This document shows positions 47,063-58,945 of a DNA stretch of 64,000 bases, piece after piece (positions within the stretch are counted from its first letter, which is position 1; each line of letters starts with the position of its first letter). Origin of the DNA: Owenia fusiformis (taxonomy: Eukaryota > Annelida > Polychaeta > Sabellida > Oweniidae); the NCBI GenBank assembly GCA_903813345.2, contig CAIIXF020000001.1, positions 56,997,885 to 57,061,884 on the forward strand, written 5' to 3'. The notes beneath the pieces were generated by a model. It was given only the letters and a program-made list of their open reading frames with translations. It was not told the DNA's origin and made no database searches. The translations under genes were made by a program, and so were the position numbers.

Positions 47063-47695
47063 ATTTAATATGTATTAATTATGTGCTTTGTATTTTATTC
47101 CTCTATTCTACAGTATTGTGTGTGTGTAACGTGTTTGTTATAGGGAGACGTATTTTATATATGTGATTACTCATGAGATTTTAAAACATTTGTTATATTA
47201 TGATAATAATATTAATGATAAATATTAATAATTCACACTGTAAGTATGCAGTCAACAGTAGACATGAAGAAATAGACTTTTCTTTGAGCCAGTGTAAAGT
47301 TTTACCCTTTTAAACAAGATTATACAACCTGGCAATCTCAAACCACGACATGAGTTCATTGTACAGATTGCTTATGGAAACGGACTTGTACATTTTTGTT
47401 GGGTCTGCTGTATTTTAAGGGGGGGGGGTGATTTTGCACAAATATGGAACATGTTCTCTTTTCTATTTACTATTAAGAAAATGCACACATGTCCCAAAAG
47501 TTTAATATGTGAACTGGTACCATTTCTTGAATTATATACTGACTCTAAGCAGATAATGTGGATGAATTGTAGAGATGTTCAATTTAATAGCTATGAAATG
47601 TGTGGAACGGCTTGCTTCTTAGTGAATTCTTACAGAACAATATATCAATCACAATTATCTCAACAAATTTCTTAATCATTTCACGTCATAGTTAA

Positions 47696-47701
47696 AATAA
47701 A
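47696..47701 (+). promoter_or_regulatory. Candidate polyadenylation signal of the ATF2-like gene
   Basis: AATAAA lies 634 bases after the stop codon in an AT-rich stretch. Other sites are possible. Confidence 0.3.
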
Positions 47702-47828
47702 ATATGATAAATGAAGTATTGTGAAATGAGTATTTGTTATTTATCGTAGTTCAGTTATTCATGTATACTTATAGAGGGTTCTACTGATATGAGTGGACAC
47801 ATACTCGTATATGTAAAAATAAAAAATA

Positions 47829-48010
47829 CAGTTAAACTTGTGTCGAAGTCGAACACTCTTGGTTCCATTGAAAGTGTTCCACATAAGGTGTTACACATAA
47901 GAGGTTCCATTACCATTCAGTGTGTTAAATCTGTGTTAGGGATTGTGAAAGGTGTACCATTTATAGAGGTGTTCCACTTATAGAGGTGTTCCACTGGACA
48001 GGTTTCACTG
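47829..48010. mobile_element. 182-bp TA-flanked element of the CAGTRAAACCTG family
   Basis: The left end CAGTTAAACTTGTGTCGAAG and right end CTGGACAGGTTTCACTG are inverted, with TA on both sides. Subterminal GTGTTCCAC(A/T)TA(A/T)AG motifs repeat within it. Confidence 0.7.
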
Positions 48011-49028
48011 TACTATTAGTAGAAACAGTTATTTCTTAATCTGTTAATGAATTGGTCAAATGTGTGCCATATAGATGCAGGTGATCTTGAAATCCAAGAT
48101 TTCATTTCTTGTTGTTACATTTGGTTGCATCATACATGTTATACACTATGAATAAATATTTTATACTAAACTCTTATATATTAGCATTTAATAGGAATGA
48201 TCTTTCGATGATATGATTTACGGTCCAAAGTTCCCACTTAATATCAAAAATAACATCTAAAGCATTAATGTTTAGCATTGTTGTGTTAAATCTCAATACA
48301 AAATTCTGGTGGTAACCTCACATTAAAATCTCAGTATGTTGACAAGATCCAATATGCTCAACAACTCATTTGTTAAAATTTTTACCTCAGAATTCTTAAC
48401 TTGGACCTGTTGTTTAAATTGCCAACTTATTGAGTTTAAGTTCATTACTGTACATGTGTTTTATACAACGAGCAGTTAGATAGTTTGACCTTTTCATCTC
48501 TATTATATAGCAATCACTTATCTGATTATTGCAGGTCTCTTGTCAATAAATGATTAGTTAATATGGTGTCATTGCATCAGTAATCATGTTAAACCATCCT
48601 CATACTCATGTAAATGCAGATTTATGCAAATAAGAAAAACACTTATGCTGATTGATGGTTAAATTGTCTTGATCTAGTTCTTGTCCAGCATTTGTAACAT
48701 CTAGTTCATTGCCGTAGCTACATGTACGCAAAGTACGCACATGCGTACTCTCAAATTGTCTAACAAAAAATAGGACTTCCAGATGTCTACTCTTTACCCT
48801 TTCCTAGATAGTCACCGAAGTCTTAAAGAACCTAAGAACTAAAATCACTGCCAAATCACTGAACATCGGGAATTGGCAGATAGAATTGACTATATCGAAT
48901 ATATGATGGACTGATTTTAGGAAGTCTAATAATAAAATTTGTTTTCTTTATGACTGGGACTGCTCAGACAAATTCTCTTTTGGATGTATTAATACAGTAT
49001 CAACAGCTGATAATCTTCTCAGTAAAAA

Positions 49029-49133
49029 AGAAACCCCATGGCATTGGAAATAACCCCCATGGCATTGGAAATAACCCCCATGGCATTGGAACTAACCCCC
49101 ATGACATTGGAAATAACCCCTATGCCATTGTTG
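49029..49133. repeat. 21-bp minisatellite, about five copies
   Basis: The unit AACCCCCATGGCATTGGAAAT is repeated with few changes. It reads NPHGIGN in one frame, but the surrounding frame is short and has no gene-like context. Confidence 0.9.
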
Positions 49134-52100
49134 CAAGGTGTTATATGTGGCATCCCGCATTCTGTATTCTAGACGAAATCATATTTTTGCATGAAAGGGT
49201 AACAAAAACATCCTTGATATAGCGTCATGGAGCCAGGAACTTTTACATGCCAAAATGAAAATCAATGGTACAACTTCCCACGTATACCTATACATAAATT
49301 TAATCGTTAAGTGACATCATCTAAAAAGTATAAACTTTAATTGTGTTGTAGCTTATGTCAACAGTTCAACCCACAACTAGTTTTTTATGAGAGAGCTCTA
49401 CATGTTTTGAGAGTATTTTCTGTTAAGTTTTTTATCATCTAGATTTTAGATTTAAAATTGACACAAAATGTATTTTGTACTTTGTTAAGGTGGACTTTGG
49501 TCCCTGTCTTATATGAAAATGTCATTATGCCAGCCTGATAACTGGCAGTCAGAAAATGTAACTGTGATGTGCAAGACATTGTTTTTTAAAGTAAGTTAAG
49601 ATGTTATGCTGGTGTTATCTTTTCAAGTGTTTTTGATTACCTGATTACAAGAAGGTTATATGTACATGGAGTATTATTTCTCAATATGAGAAAATGGATT
49701 GTTGAATAATTAAAGGTTTTACATAGAGATTTAGCATATGTCCTGATTCTTTTATGCATTGTACCTGGTGCACCATTTCAGTTCAATGTACATTAGACAT
49801 CCACATCAAATAACACATTGCAATATGATCCGTGCACATTCCAAAAAATTATATGTTATTTCTTATTAAAAAGGATACACATTGACAAAAAAGAGTGAAC
49901 CTTTACCCCTCCTCATTCATTATAAATAACAGTCAGAAACACATCAGCTTTGTCCTACCCTGCGCGCAGAGTCTAGTTATAAACTCTCTTTTAAGAATCA
50001 AAGTCCAACAAATGCAAAGGGTAACCTTGTCCTGAAAGTAGGCGAGATAACAAATTGAAGAACTAAACTTGATTGATTTAATGAATATATTTGAGGCAAA
50101 AGAATTATTATAAAATAAAGGTGGTTGCTAAGATTTGCTAAGTTACTCATCTCTTTTTGTTGGACTTCAAAAAATTGAACCAAAAGTCTTGTAAAACATT
50201 TTTCTCAGTAGAAATATACAGTCTGGCTTCATGGAAGTCATCTGATAAACAAAAAAGAGATGGATGGCATTGATTTTGATTTATGTTGAAAGAAAACGCT
50301 TCCTTATTTTTATGTTATTGTACACGCAACTTGTATTCCACCAGTCCCCGAGAATTCGGTGTTTTCCTCCTTACAACTATCCTACCAGATTTGAGGAACA
50401 CAAGTGAAAGCTTTTATATGTAATCCATCTTTCATGCTTCAGGTAACAATATTTCATCTGATAATAGACTTATTGTTGCTGTTGTACATTGTAAACCAAT
50501 TATATCATTGTATCTGTTGTACATTGTAATACTACACTTGTATTATTGTAGCTATTGGACTTGCTCTGAACTCAGGCCTACACGATTCATAGCAACGTAT
50601 CATGTCAAGACATAGGTTAAGGATTCTTTGGGTTTTTTATTATTCAAAGAATACATGAGACATGTAACTAAGCGGTCAAGACAAGTAACTTAGTCAACAT
50701 TCGATATTCGTATGTTCATCAGTATTTACTAAGAATGGTGCCACAATTGAAGTAAACCTCTGGTTAATTATTTTCAATAAACCTATCAGCAAACGTGTAA
50801 ATGATAATTTTGATGTTCTGTTACATATTGATGAAGCAATCTTTGGGATAAATTTCTGATTTTCCACTGTGTTCCTGTATACCCCTACTTCAAAAGATAT
50901 ATGTTATTCGTCATTTTTCATTATGAACCAACAATAAATGTATTTTATCTTGTTTACATACAGAATGAACTTTCGGTTTTCAAATATTGCAAGACGGTAC
51001 TGCATTCATTTGTTCAGGATATCGAGCTAACAAATGCGTGTCAATTTACACTGTAATATCCTACATACTTATATTTCAAGGGTCGTTTTGAAGAATAATC
51101 AAGAAAATCCATGTTTTCAAATGGATTCATCCTTGTCAAAGAACGTGAATGAGGATATGCCGTTTGAAAAACTCACAACATGTTTCAAGTTCTTACAATT
51201 CTTGGTTAAACAAAAATAATTTGAAAGTTGTGATTTCGAATGTAATATCTTACTCAATGAAATTTGTTGATATTTGTGAATTTTTTCTTTCGAAATGCAC
51301 ATTGCGGGATAACAGAACCTTGCCATGTTCGAGATGCACGAAAAGTGTTTTGTTAATACTTGACGTCGTACGGATATTTGGATGTGATTGACGTTTTCGT
51401 TAATCTCCTACCACTGTAATTTCCAACTTAATTTTTGGAAGTCAAATGTGATAGTCACGAATTGATATTTAAGTCACACGTTGATGCATACATCATGTGT
51501 GTACATTAACTGTCGAATACATGCCAACTTACATTTATATAAATATCCACAATTAACTCAAATTATCAATGTTTGAAACTATTTATTATTTAACCTGGTG
51601 AATTGAATGTTTCATTTTGATTCATAATTATGGTATCGGATTTGAGTATAATATAAGTCGAGGCTTAAACAAAGCAATAAAATTACGTGAAACCTTTTGT
51701 GAAAATTCGAACGATTTTTCAAGAATCCTCCTTCAAAGTGATACCAAAGTGCTCCCCGGGAGTGGCAATTTCGTCTTGTGTAATCAAAATAATAGAGCGG
51801 GTGCTTTGAATTTTTGTTTGAGTTTATAGTTTACAACTATAAATTGAAAAACATATCGCCTAATTGAGAGGTACATGCATATTTTGGCGATCTATCATTA
51901 TAAAGGGCTAAATATTGTGCAAAAACAGGAGTTGACACGCTTACATTTGAAAATGAAATTTCCTACATAATCGTCGACTCATGTTTAAAAGTCACGAAAA
52001 CAAGGTTGAACACAAAACATTGACCCAGTTATTGTCTATTCAGCATGGGTTCACTAAGGGAAATATTATTAATGACTTAGATCGTTTACAGTTAAGTTGT

Positions 52101-53589
52101 ATTCCAAGAAACTTATCAATTTAGAAATGCAAATTGTTCAATTTTGTTTTTCAATTATAAAAAATGGCACCTGTAGAGAACAACGTTTTCAAAAATTTTT
52201 AAAACGGAGATATTTTCTTATAAAACATTCATTGGCATGTGTCAGGGAATAAATAGGAAGAATATGCATTTGATTCTATATCTTGTTCCTGAAGGAATTT
52301 GTTAAGGAGCGGTATATCTTAACGTACTTTTATCATCCCGAACTCAAACATTTCGAATACTTATTTCGAGAACGCTTTGTTGAGAATGGATTCGAGATGT
52401 ACTCAAAATTAGTGCGTTTAAATGTGTATTATCATCTAAATAACCATCTCACAAATTATTTTGGAAATCAAAGATGTACGATTTTTGAGATTTTTATTTT
52501 CGAATGTTGACTTACTTACTTGGCTTGACTGTAAGGCGTAACTAAGATGTGATGTTTGTATCAGCTTTGTTGGAATACATAGATTATATATCAAATGATT
52601 GTAACTCTTAATAAATTATTTTTGTTACAGAATTTTGTACATCATCATTTGTTTTATGTGGATAAAAATTTGAAATTTCACATGTTAGTACTTAGTACTC
52701 GAGAGAGATATGTGGACTTTATCCCATAGTTTATTTTTCTAGTTTTTAACCAGGATTGATAACCCTAATCACCAGTGGACATTTGTCGAACTTGTTATAA
52801 AACGATATTAGTTTAATAATGCAATTTCCCATAATAAGTTACCCCAGTGATTAGAGCCTATTATAATAGATAGATCACTGTTACAATTGTTTCAATTTTA
52901 GAATATTTCTGGCTTTTGTCATCCCTATTCATGTCTATTTTCTGCAAATCCCCAAAGTGCACACTTTATTTCAGGAAAACTAATTTTTTTACAATTAACA
53001 ATAATGTATTATTTTTCTATGATTTGAGAGAATTTAAACATTTTTGCACTTTGAATCCACATTAACGTCATCAATTTATAACATGTTGTGAATCTTTTTG
53101 GAGAAATTGTATTATCCCATCACCTCCCAATCTGAACGCTTTTTCTTCCATTGGCTCCCATGTTAAAGAAACAATGAAATGTGAACTTCCCCCAAATATA
53201 CAGACATTGATATAATGAATGGAGACAATGAACATTCATATCCAATCCATTCTGAGGGGATATTTGTTAATGTTGAATGAAATCTAATCATAACACTAAT
53301 AAAAGAAGAACGTGATACGCCTGGTGTTTCCAGTTGTGATTTCTATAATAAGATTATAAATCTAATCATAAGTCTCTGATTAATTAAAGAACACGATGCG
53401 TCTGATGGGTTCAACAGAGATACTACATCATCATCTAAATAGTTAATTAACTATGGATGTAACAATAGATTTTATAAATGTTATTTCTTGGACTAAATCT
53501 ATTTATGATGTCCAAAGCTTTAAAAAATCATTGAAATGGCTCAATTATATTGTATTGTTGATATGACTGGTGAATTCATTTGGATCAGA

Positions 53590-53767
53590 TATTCATGTAC
53601 TTTTTATAACATTGGTTTGGCACAAAGTTTTGCGGTCAATTGGGCTATAAGTTATGATGCGTTCATATCCCGAATCCATTGAATGCAAATATCTTGAATG
53701 GGAACACTTGTCAGCCCAGACGCTTTTAGCTGTTCCAAGAGGCGTTCGAATTAGACAGGTTTTACCG
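53590..53767 (-). mobile_element. Probable fragment of the CAGTRAAACCTG family
   Basis: The reverse strand begins CGGTAAAACCTGTCTAATTC directly beside a TA at 53768-53769. The opposite end was not found, so it may be truncated. A 60-codon open frame across it is not considered a gene. Confidence 0.4.
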
Positions 53768-54484
53768 TATATCATAATTTTATTGCGTGTGATACTTTCA
53801 CAAGGCAGAATACACTTTAAAAATCAGTAAAAATAACTAATGTCAACATTGGTCCAATATTTGATATATGAACTGTTATCATAAGTGGGCTTGATGACGC
53901 GCCTGTATTAATACAACATACGATTTCTTTGTACAATCATGTGATATCTTCAAACTTTGGGAGAACTTTGGACTCCAATGGGCTAGTAAAATGACATTGA
54001 GTGAAGGAGCTAGAATGAATCTTAAGATTTTTTAAGTGATGATGAAATCGAACACTACTCAGCGAACAACTGAACAGTCTCTTTCTTTTCCCATATGAAT
54101 TGAAATGAAACAGAGTTCAAATGATCAAACGCATATTTAGTCTGATCAGATCAGAACATCTTAACTCATTTCAAAAGAGTTACATAAGCGTGGTTTGGGG
54201 TGTAGGTGTGTGATTAAGAAAGTGATTCTATTGGTTGGGATCAATGCCAAGACCCGATGACAAAATATTTTGGCAAAATTGATCAACCCTCAAAATGTTT
54301 AACTGTTGTTTATAACTGTTTATTTTACATCATGGTTTATAATTTGATGATAAAATATGTTTTTAAAAAGTTCTACGCTTACATACGTATATGTGGCTGT
54401 AACTGAGGTAAAAATAATGTTTTAATTATAAGATCATGGGCTACTTATGTGAGTGTTTCTTGTATTTACTACCTTAGCTTGTAT

Positions 54485-54650
54485 TCGCGAATGCAACTGA
54501 CGGCTATCGGTTACCGGATTAACCTACTATTTTATGGGCATCTCAATTAAATATGAATAGTACCTGCCACTATTCCATTCATATTCAAATGAGTTGGTCA
54601 TAAATTAGTAGGTTAATCCAGTAGCCGACACCTGAAAATTGCATTCGCGA
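54485..54650. repeat. 166-bp foldback with TCGCGAATGCAA ends
   Basis: TCGCGAATGCAA at 54485 pairs with TTGCATTCGCGA ending at 54650. GGATTAACCTACTA pairs with TAGTAGGTTAATCC, and AATATGAATAG with CTATTCCATTCATATT. Arms are about 70 bp, imperfect, with a loop of roughly 20 bp. Confidence 0.8.
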
Positions 54651-55420
54651 GAAGCATAGCTTCTGTTTCTAGTTTCAGTTATACAATGTATAGATTGCAT
54701 AACACACGACTGCGAAAATTGCAAAATGAACATGTTTTTTCAGAATCTCATCGACCGGATGTATTTCATTGGGTTCCTCTGGGACTATTGGAGCTATCGA
54801 AATGTTATTGCAAATAAACCAAAGTATGACTCTGTCATTATTATACAGCGACTACATCAAAGTTAATAATATATAAAATATAAAATCTCTATTACACTAA
54901 TTGGAATAGAATAATAAACTCGAAGTGGAAGCATTCATTTTGATAATGGTACGTTATCAGTTAATGTATGGTTTTAAGATGAGATTTTATTCCCAACTCT
55001 ACTTTGTACCATTAATAGTTTATTAAGTTATTGCAAATACTGAAATATGGCATTTGTACAAAACATAAATTTCAACCCCTCTTTCTATGATACAGGTTGG
55101 GCTAAAAAACGTCCATTTATCCAACCAGCGATCAGATTTCATTTACAAAATATTGTGGAACCAGGGTCATAGCTACTGTACCTTGCCAAATTTTAAAACA
55201 TCATCACTCATCTTCATCCCATCTGAACACTGCATTTATGTAAAGTATGACTACTATTGTACGTGTGAATATCCACTGACTGTATAAAATGTATTTTCAC
55301 AGGCCAATAATGTGCAAACGTAGGCTTGTTTCTCCATATTCATGTATTTTTATATTATTGTATGTTATATGATTCATATATGGAAATTAAATAACCTTAA
55401 AAACTATTTCAAATAGACGA

Positions 55421-55569
55421 CCGGTGTAAAAGGGTGGGAGGTCCTATTAATTTATTGATTTATATGGTGACCTCTTTTTCTTATTATCGTATACACAATC
55501 AGGGCCAGTAAGGGCTGTTAAAAAGGGGGACCATAATCCCTGGGGGACCATAATCCCGTTTCACACCGG
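55421..55569. repeat. Short terminal-inverted-repeat element with tandem GGGGGACCATAATCCC
   Basis: CCGGTGTAAAAGGG at the left pairs with CCCGTTTCACACCGG at the right. Two copies of GGGGGACCATAATCCC sit side by side at 55525-55540 and 55542-55557, next to the right end. Confidence 0.6.
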
Positions 55570-57884
55570 GTGGCTTTTTATTGAAGGTACACATAACTTA
55601 ACAATAAGAAGCATTAAAATTAATTCAATTTCAAAAGTAAATCCGTTTCCTGGACATATTGGTGGATCTTTAATGAATATACATCCAAGAATTGATTGTG
55701 AGCCTCATAAAATTATAATGAGCCTCACACACTCAAAATATGAGTAACAATATGTTACTTATTGTCTCACGTCAGGAATACACTCATAAAGTTCAATTTA
55801 ACGTGCATAATAAAAATGAGATCAAAATTGATTTGGGGTAAAGATTTTAGCCCACTCTGTAGTGTTCTTATCGATTGCTTGCCTATAGTAAATAAAATCA
55901 TTTAGTTTAGCGTAGATCTACAATAAACGTCTATACCGAAAGTGAAAACTATTCACATATTGAATGACTGGATAAATCAAAAGCAGCAATTGAATATGTA
56001 TTTTCTTGCAATGGATGTATTTTATTACTAATGCTAGGTACACAGTGACCCTGGCAACACTTAGCTACACACTAGAGCTATTTATCAAAACTTGAATATC
56101 GCTTGTTATCTTAAGACACCTCCAATGAACGACGTTGTTTTTTATACTTATCTAAATATAAAAACACGAAAGGTTGTTTATCGAATGGAAACGCAGATGG
56201 CGATTGTACTGGTCGCCATTAAGATATATCAATGAAGGACTTAAGTAAGTCATATAAAGGATATGTAGCAGTGTATCTTCCTCTTATTATAAAGGATATA
56301 ATAGACAGCACACACAATTGACAAACTGGACTAATGGGAGAACATACACCAAATATGATAGTAAAGGTATTTGCATCATAAATATTATATCTCCTTGTTT
56401 TTGGGTAGTGTTTAAGGGTTGTTTCAGTTGCTGTTTTATATGTTAGAAGTGAAAGCAAAATCAGTTTCGTGAGAAACCAAAGCAGTTTCGATATGTATTT
56501 ATATTCCGTACAGTGGAGCTAAGTCTGGTGTAAAACTAATGTTAGAATATATAGATTCTTGGTAAAACAACATATCTTAAACACTTGAAATGTCAGTCTG
56601 ACACAGACCGTATTATTTTCTTTCATACCATAAACTATTCTGAGGTAACAAAAATGGAAATAGATGCACATAAAGGAGAACGGACTATTCTTAGGTTTAT
56701 TACCCAAACACTTTATTATTTGCTCTCAGTAAGTGACATGTGATACACTTTTCAAAAATTCCCAAATTTTGGGATCTTTGAGTTCATATTTTTAATACTT
56801 GTACTATTTTCCACTTTAAACCAGTTTGAACCAGTTTTGATATTTTTCTAAGTTATGAAGACTTGATAAGAGAAGTTTAATTTTAAAACCCCATATAATG
56901 TTTTAACCACTTTGATTTATATTATGTCTTACCCAATGCTATAAAAATGTGGTATGTGAAACTTTTAATTTCAAGTCAAGTTGATTTTTGTTCAAATAAA
57001 ATTTTAGTTGTCACGCACAAATAATTTACACCAAAATTAATGATAACACATATCGTGACCTATTTTGTGTTGAAGAAGTACAAGCCGGAATCGGTTGAAA
57101 ATGAGCCAGAAATCGACTCATAAACGCAGAAAGTTGTTCAGAGAAAAGAAAGCATTTAAAATTTGAGTATTCGTCCAATCCAGTGGCACACACATATGAA
57201 ATATCTAAACTTAAGTTTCTAAAAAGGCGGAAAATTCGAATATATGAAAATAATAAAATGAAAAACTTTTTTCAAAAGTCACATTTTTCAAAAAAATTGC
57301 ATTATGGCTTGATGTATACATTTTAAGACTCTGTTAAAGTATGTCAAACTTTTGTTTCAAATGCCAAAAGTGATTTTGGACACATTTTTGGAAAATGTTG
57401 CATTTGTTGCTTTTCATCGTTTCATTTGCATTGCAAGGGTCAAATACAAAAATAAAGTATGAACAAAATTGAAACCGCAATGACAAGACACGTGAATTCA
57501 TATCAAACATTCCGGAATTTTGACTGACATTTTCTACAGAGTACATTTATATTGACGATCTATTGCGACGAAAATGCACTTTTGAGTCATGGCTATGAAT
57601 ACTACGCACACATACAATATTGCTTTGAGTCGCATGCTCTCAACAAACAAAGACAACAAAAGCACATCCTGTGAGTCACTATTAAACTCTGATTTGTCAA
57701 AAGGACCTCAAACAGATCTATAATATTTTGATTGAATATAAAACAAAAATCGAAATGTCTATAAATTCTCGTCCCCTTTGTGATACTGGATTACCATTTT
57801 ATATCATAATTCATCTTTTGTTCTCTGCATGACAAGATTACTCGTTCACTAATGTTCACTTGGCAAGCCTGGATTTAAATAGCA

Positions 57885-58410
57885 AGAAATCCTGATTTTT
57901 CGGAGTAAGAACGGAGTAAGAATCACGTTTTTCAGTCAAAACCCCGATTTTTTCTCATAATCCTCCGATTTTCTTTCCAAATTCCCGATTTTTAACGAGA
58001 AATCCAGATTTTTGTTAAAGACCCGCCGATTTATCCAATTATTTTGTAAACCCTGCTTTTTCTCGCAATTTATTTTTAGCAATCCAGAATTCCTCCCGAG
58101 TTTTTCGAATTGTTTATTAGTTTTTGAAACCCCGATTTTTCTCCTGATTTTTTAGAAACCCCGATTCATTCTCCCGATTTTTTCGACAAATTCCGATGTT
58201 CTCCCGATTTTTCAGAAATTGAAATCCGATTTTCACCCAGATTTTTTCCCAACCTCGACTTTTAGAAGAATTTTTCGATCTAGTTTTGGTAACCCCCACT
58301 TTTCTCACGATTGTTTTAGAAACCCTGATTTTCACCTGATGTTTTTGAAATACCGATTTTTCCAGAAAATAATATAAAAATAGAAAATATCCCGATTTTT
58401 GATTTTTTTT
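57885..58410. repeat. Degenerate minisatellite built on CCCCGATTTTT
   Basis: Around twenty variants of (A/C)CCCCGATTTTTCTC, spaced about 20-35 bp, fill 500 bp. The minus-strand open frame across it (LKNRENIGICRKNRENESG style) is a by-product of the repeat. Confidence 0.85.
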
Positions 58411-58945
58411 TACTTGACAGGTATGCTAATGGTATGCTATTCATTGATATCGCTTGTTTTTACTTTAACTATAAAATCTCCCTCCACTTTACGTTCACCA
58501 TTTCTTACTCAATTTTAGATCGATGAGCTACTCAATAGAATAAATGCAAGTTGAAATGATCTTACCATTGAATATCATATTGTTATTCAAAGTGATGTCA
58601 TATTTGAAATCCGCGGTCATAATAATTCCCGGGAAAGTATTTTCACTTTCATTTTACGACATTGTGTCTTTTTTCAAAGTGTGGCTTCTAGGTTGGGGTG
58701 ATTGTTTTAAAGCCAACCATGTCCGTTCTCCCTTGTGTATGTCTCCACTCTATCACTCTCTTGCCTTTCATAGGTCAAGATCATCAAATAATTCATAAAT
58801 ACAATCATAAATACATTTTTGACCAACCATTCCAGATATTGAACAACCAGGAAGTAATAAAATAGTGAGCGTACTTGGAAATGACTAGGAAAAGCCATGC
58901 AAACAAAAGTAGCAGCTTTTGAAACGATGAGGAATTAAGGAAACG

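Larger units (their letters stand above)
47063..58945. other. Long gene-free stretch between the ATF2-like gene and the AT-hook gene
   Basis: No convincing exon was seen on either strand. Short open frames at 51.0-52.5 kb and elsewhere lack recognisable domains and fitting splice sites. The stretch holds the ATF2-like 3' UTR, the repeats listed separately, and presumably regulatory DNA for the gene starting at 58946. Confidence 0.55.

Noticed and set aside
48950-49222. Open frame with NPHGIGN repeats as a gene
   Set aside because: The frame is produced by a 21-bp minisatellite, and flanking codons look random.
51034-52510. Cluster of 60-80-codon frames as a hidden gene
   Set aside because: The frames are short, overlap on both strands, show no recognisable motif and lack fitting splice pairs.
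55087-55140. Another copy of the 44775-45689 element
   Set aside because: The left end resembles it (CAGGTTGGGCTAAAAAACGT), but I could not find a matching right end.
58117-58335. Minus-strand Lys/Asn/Arg-rich frame
   Set aside because: It is a direct translation of the CCCCGATTTTT minisatellite.
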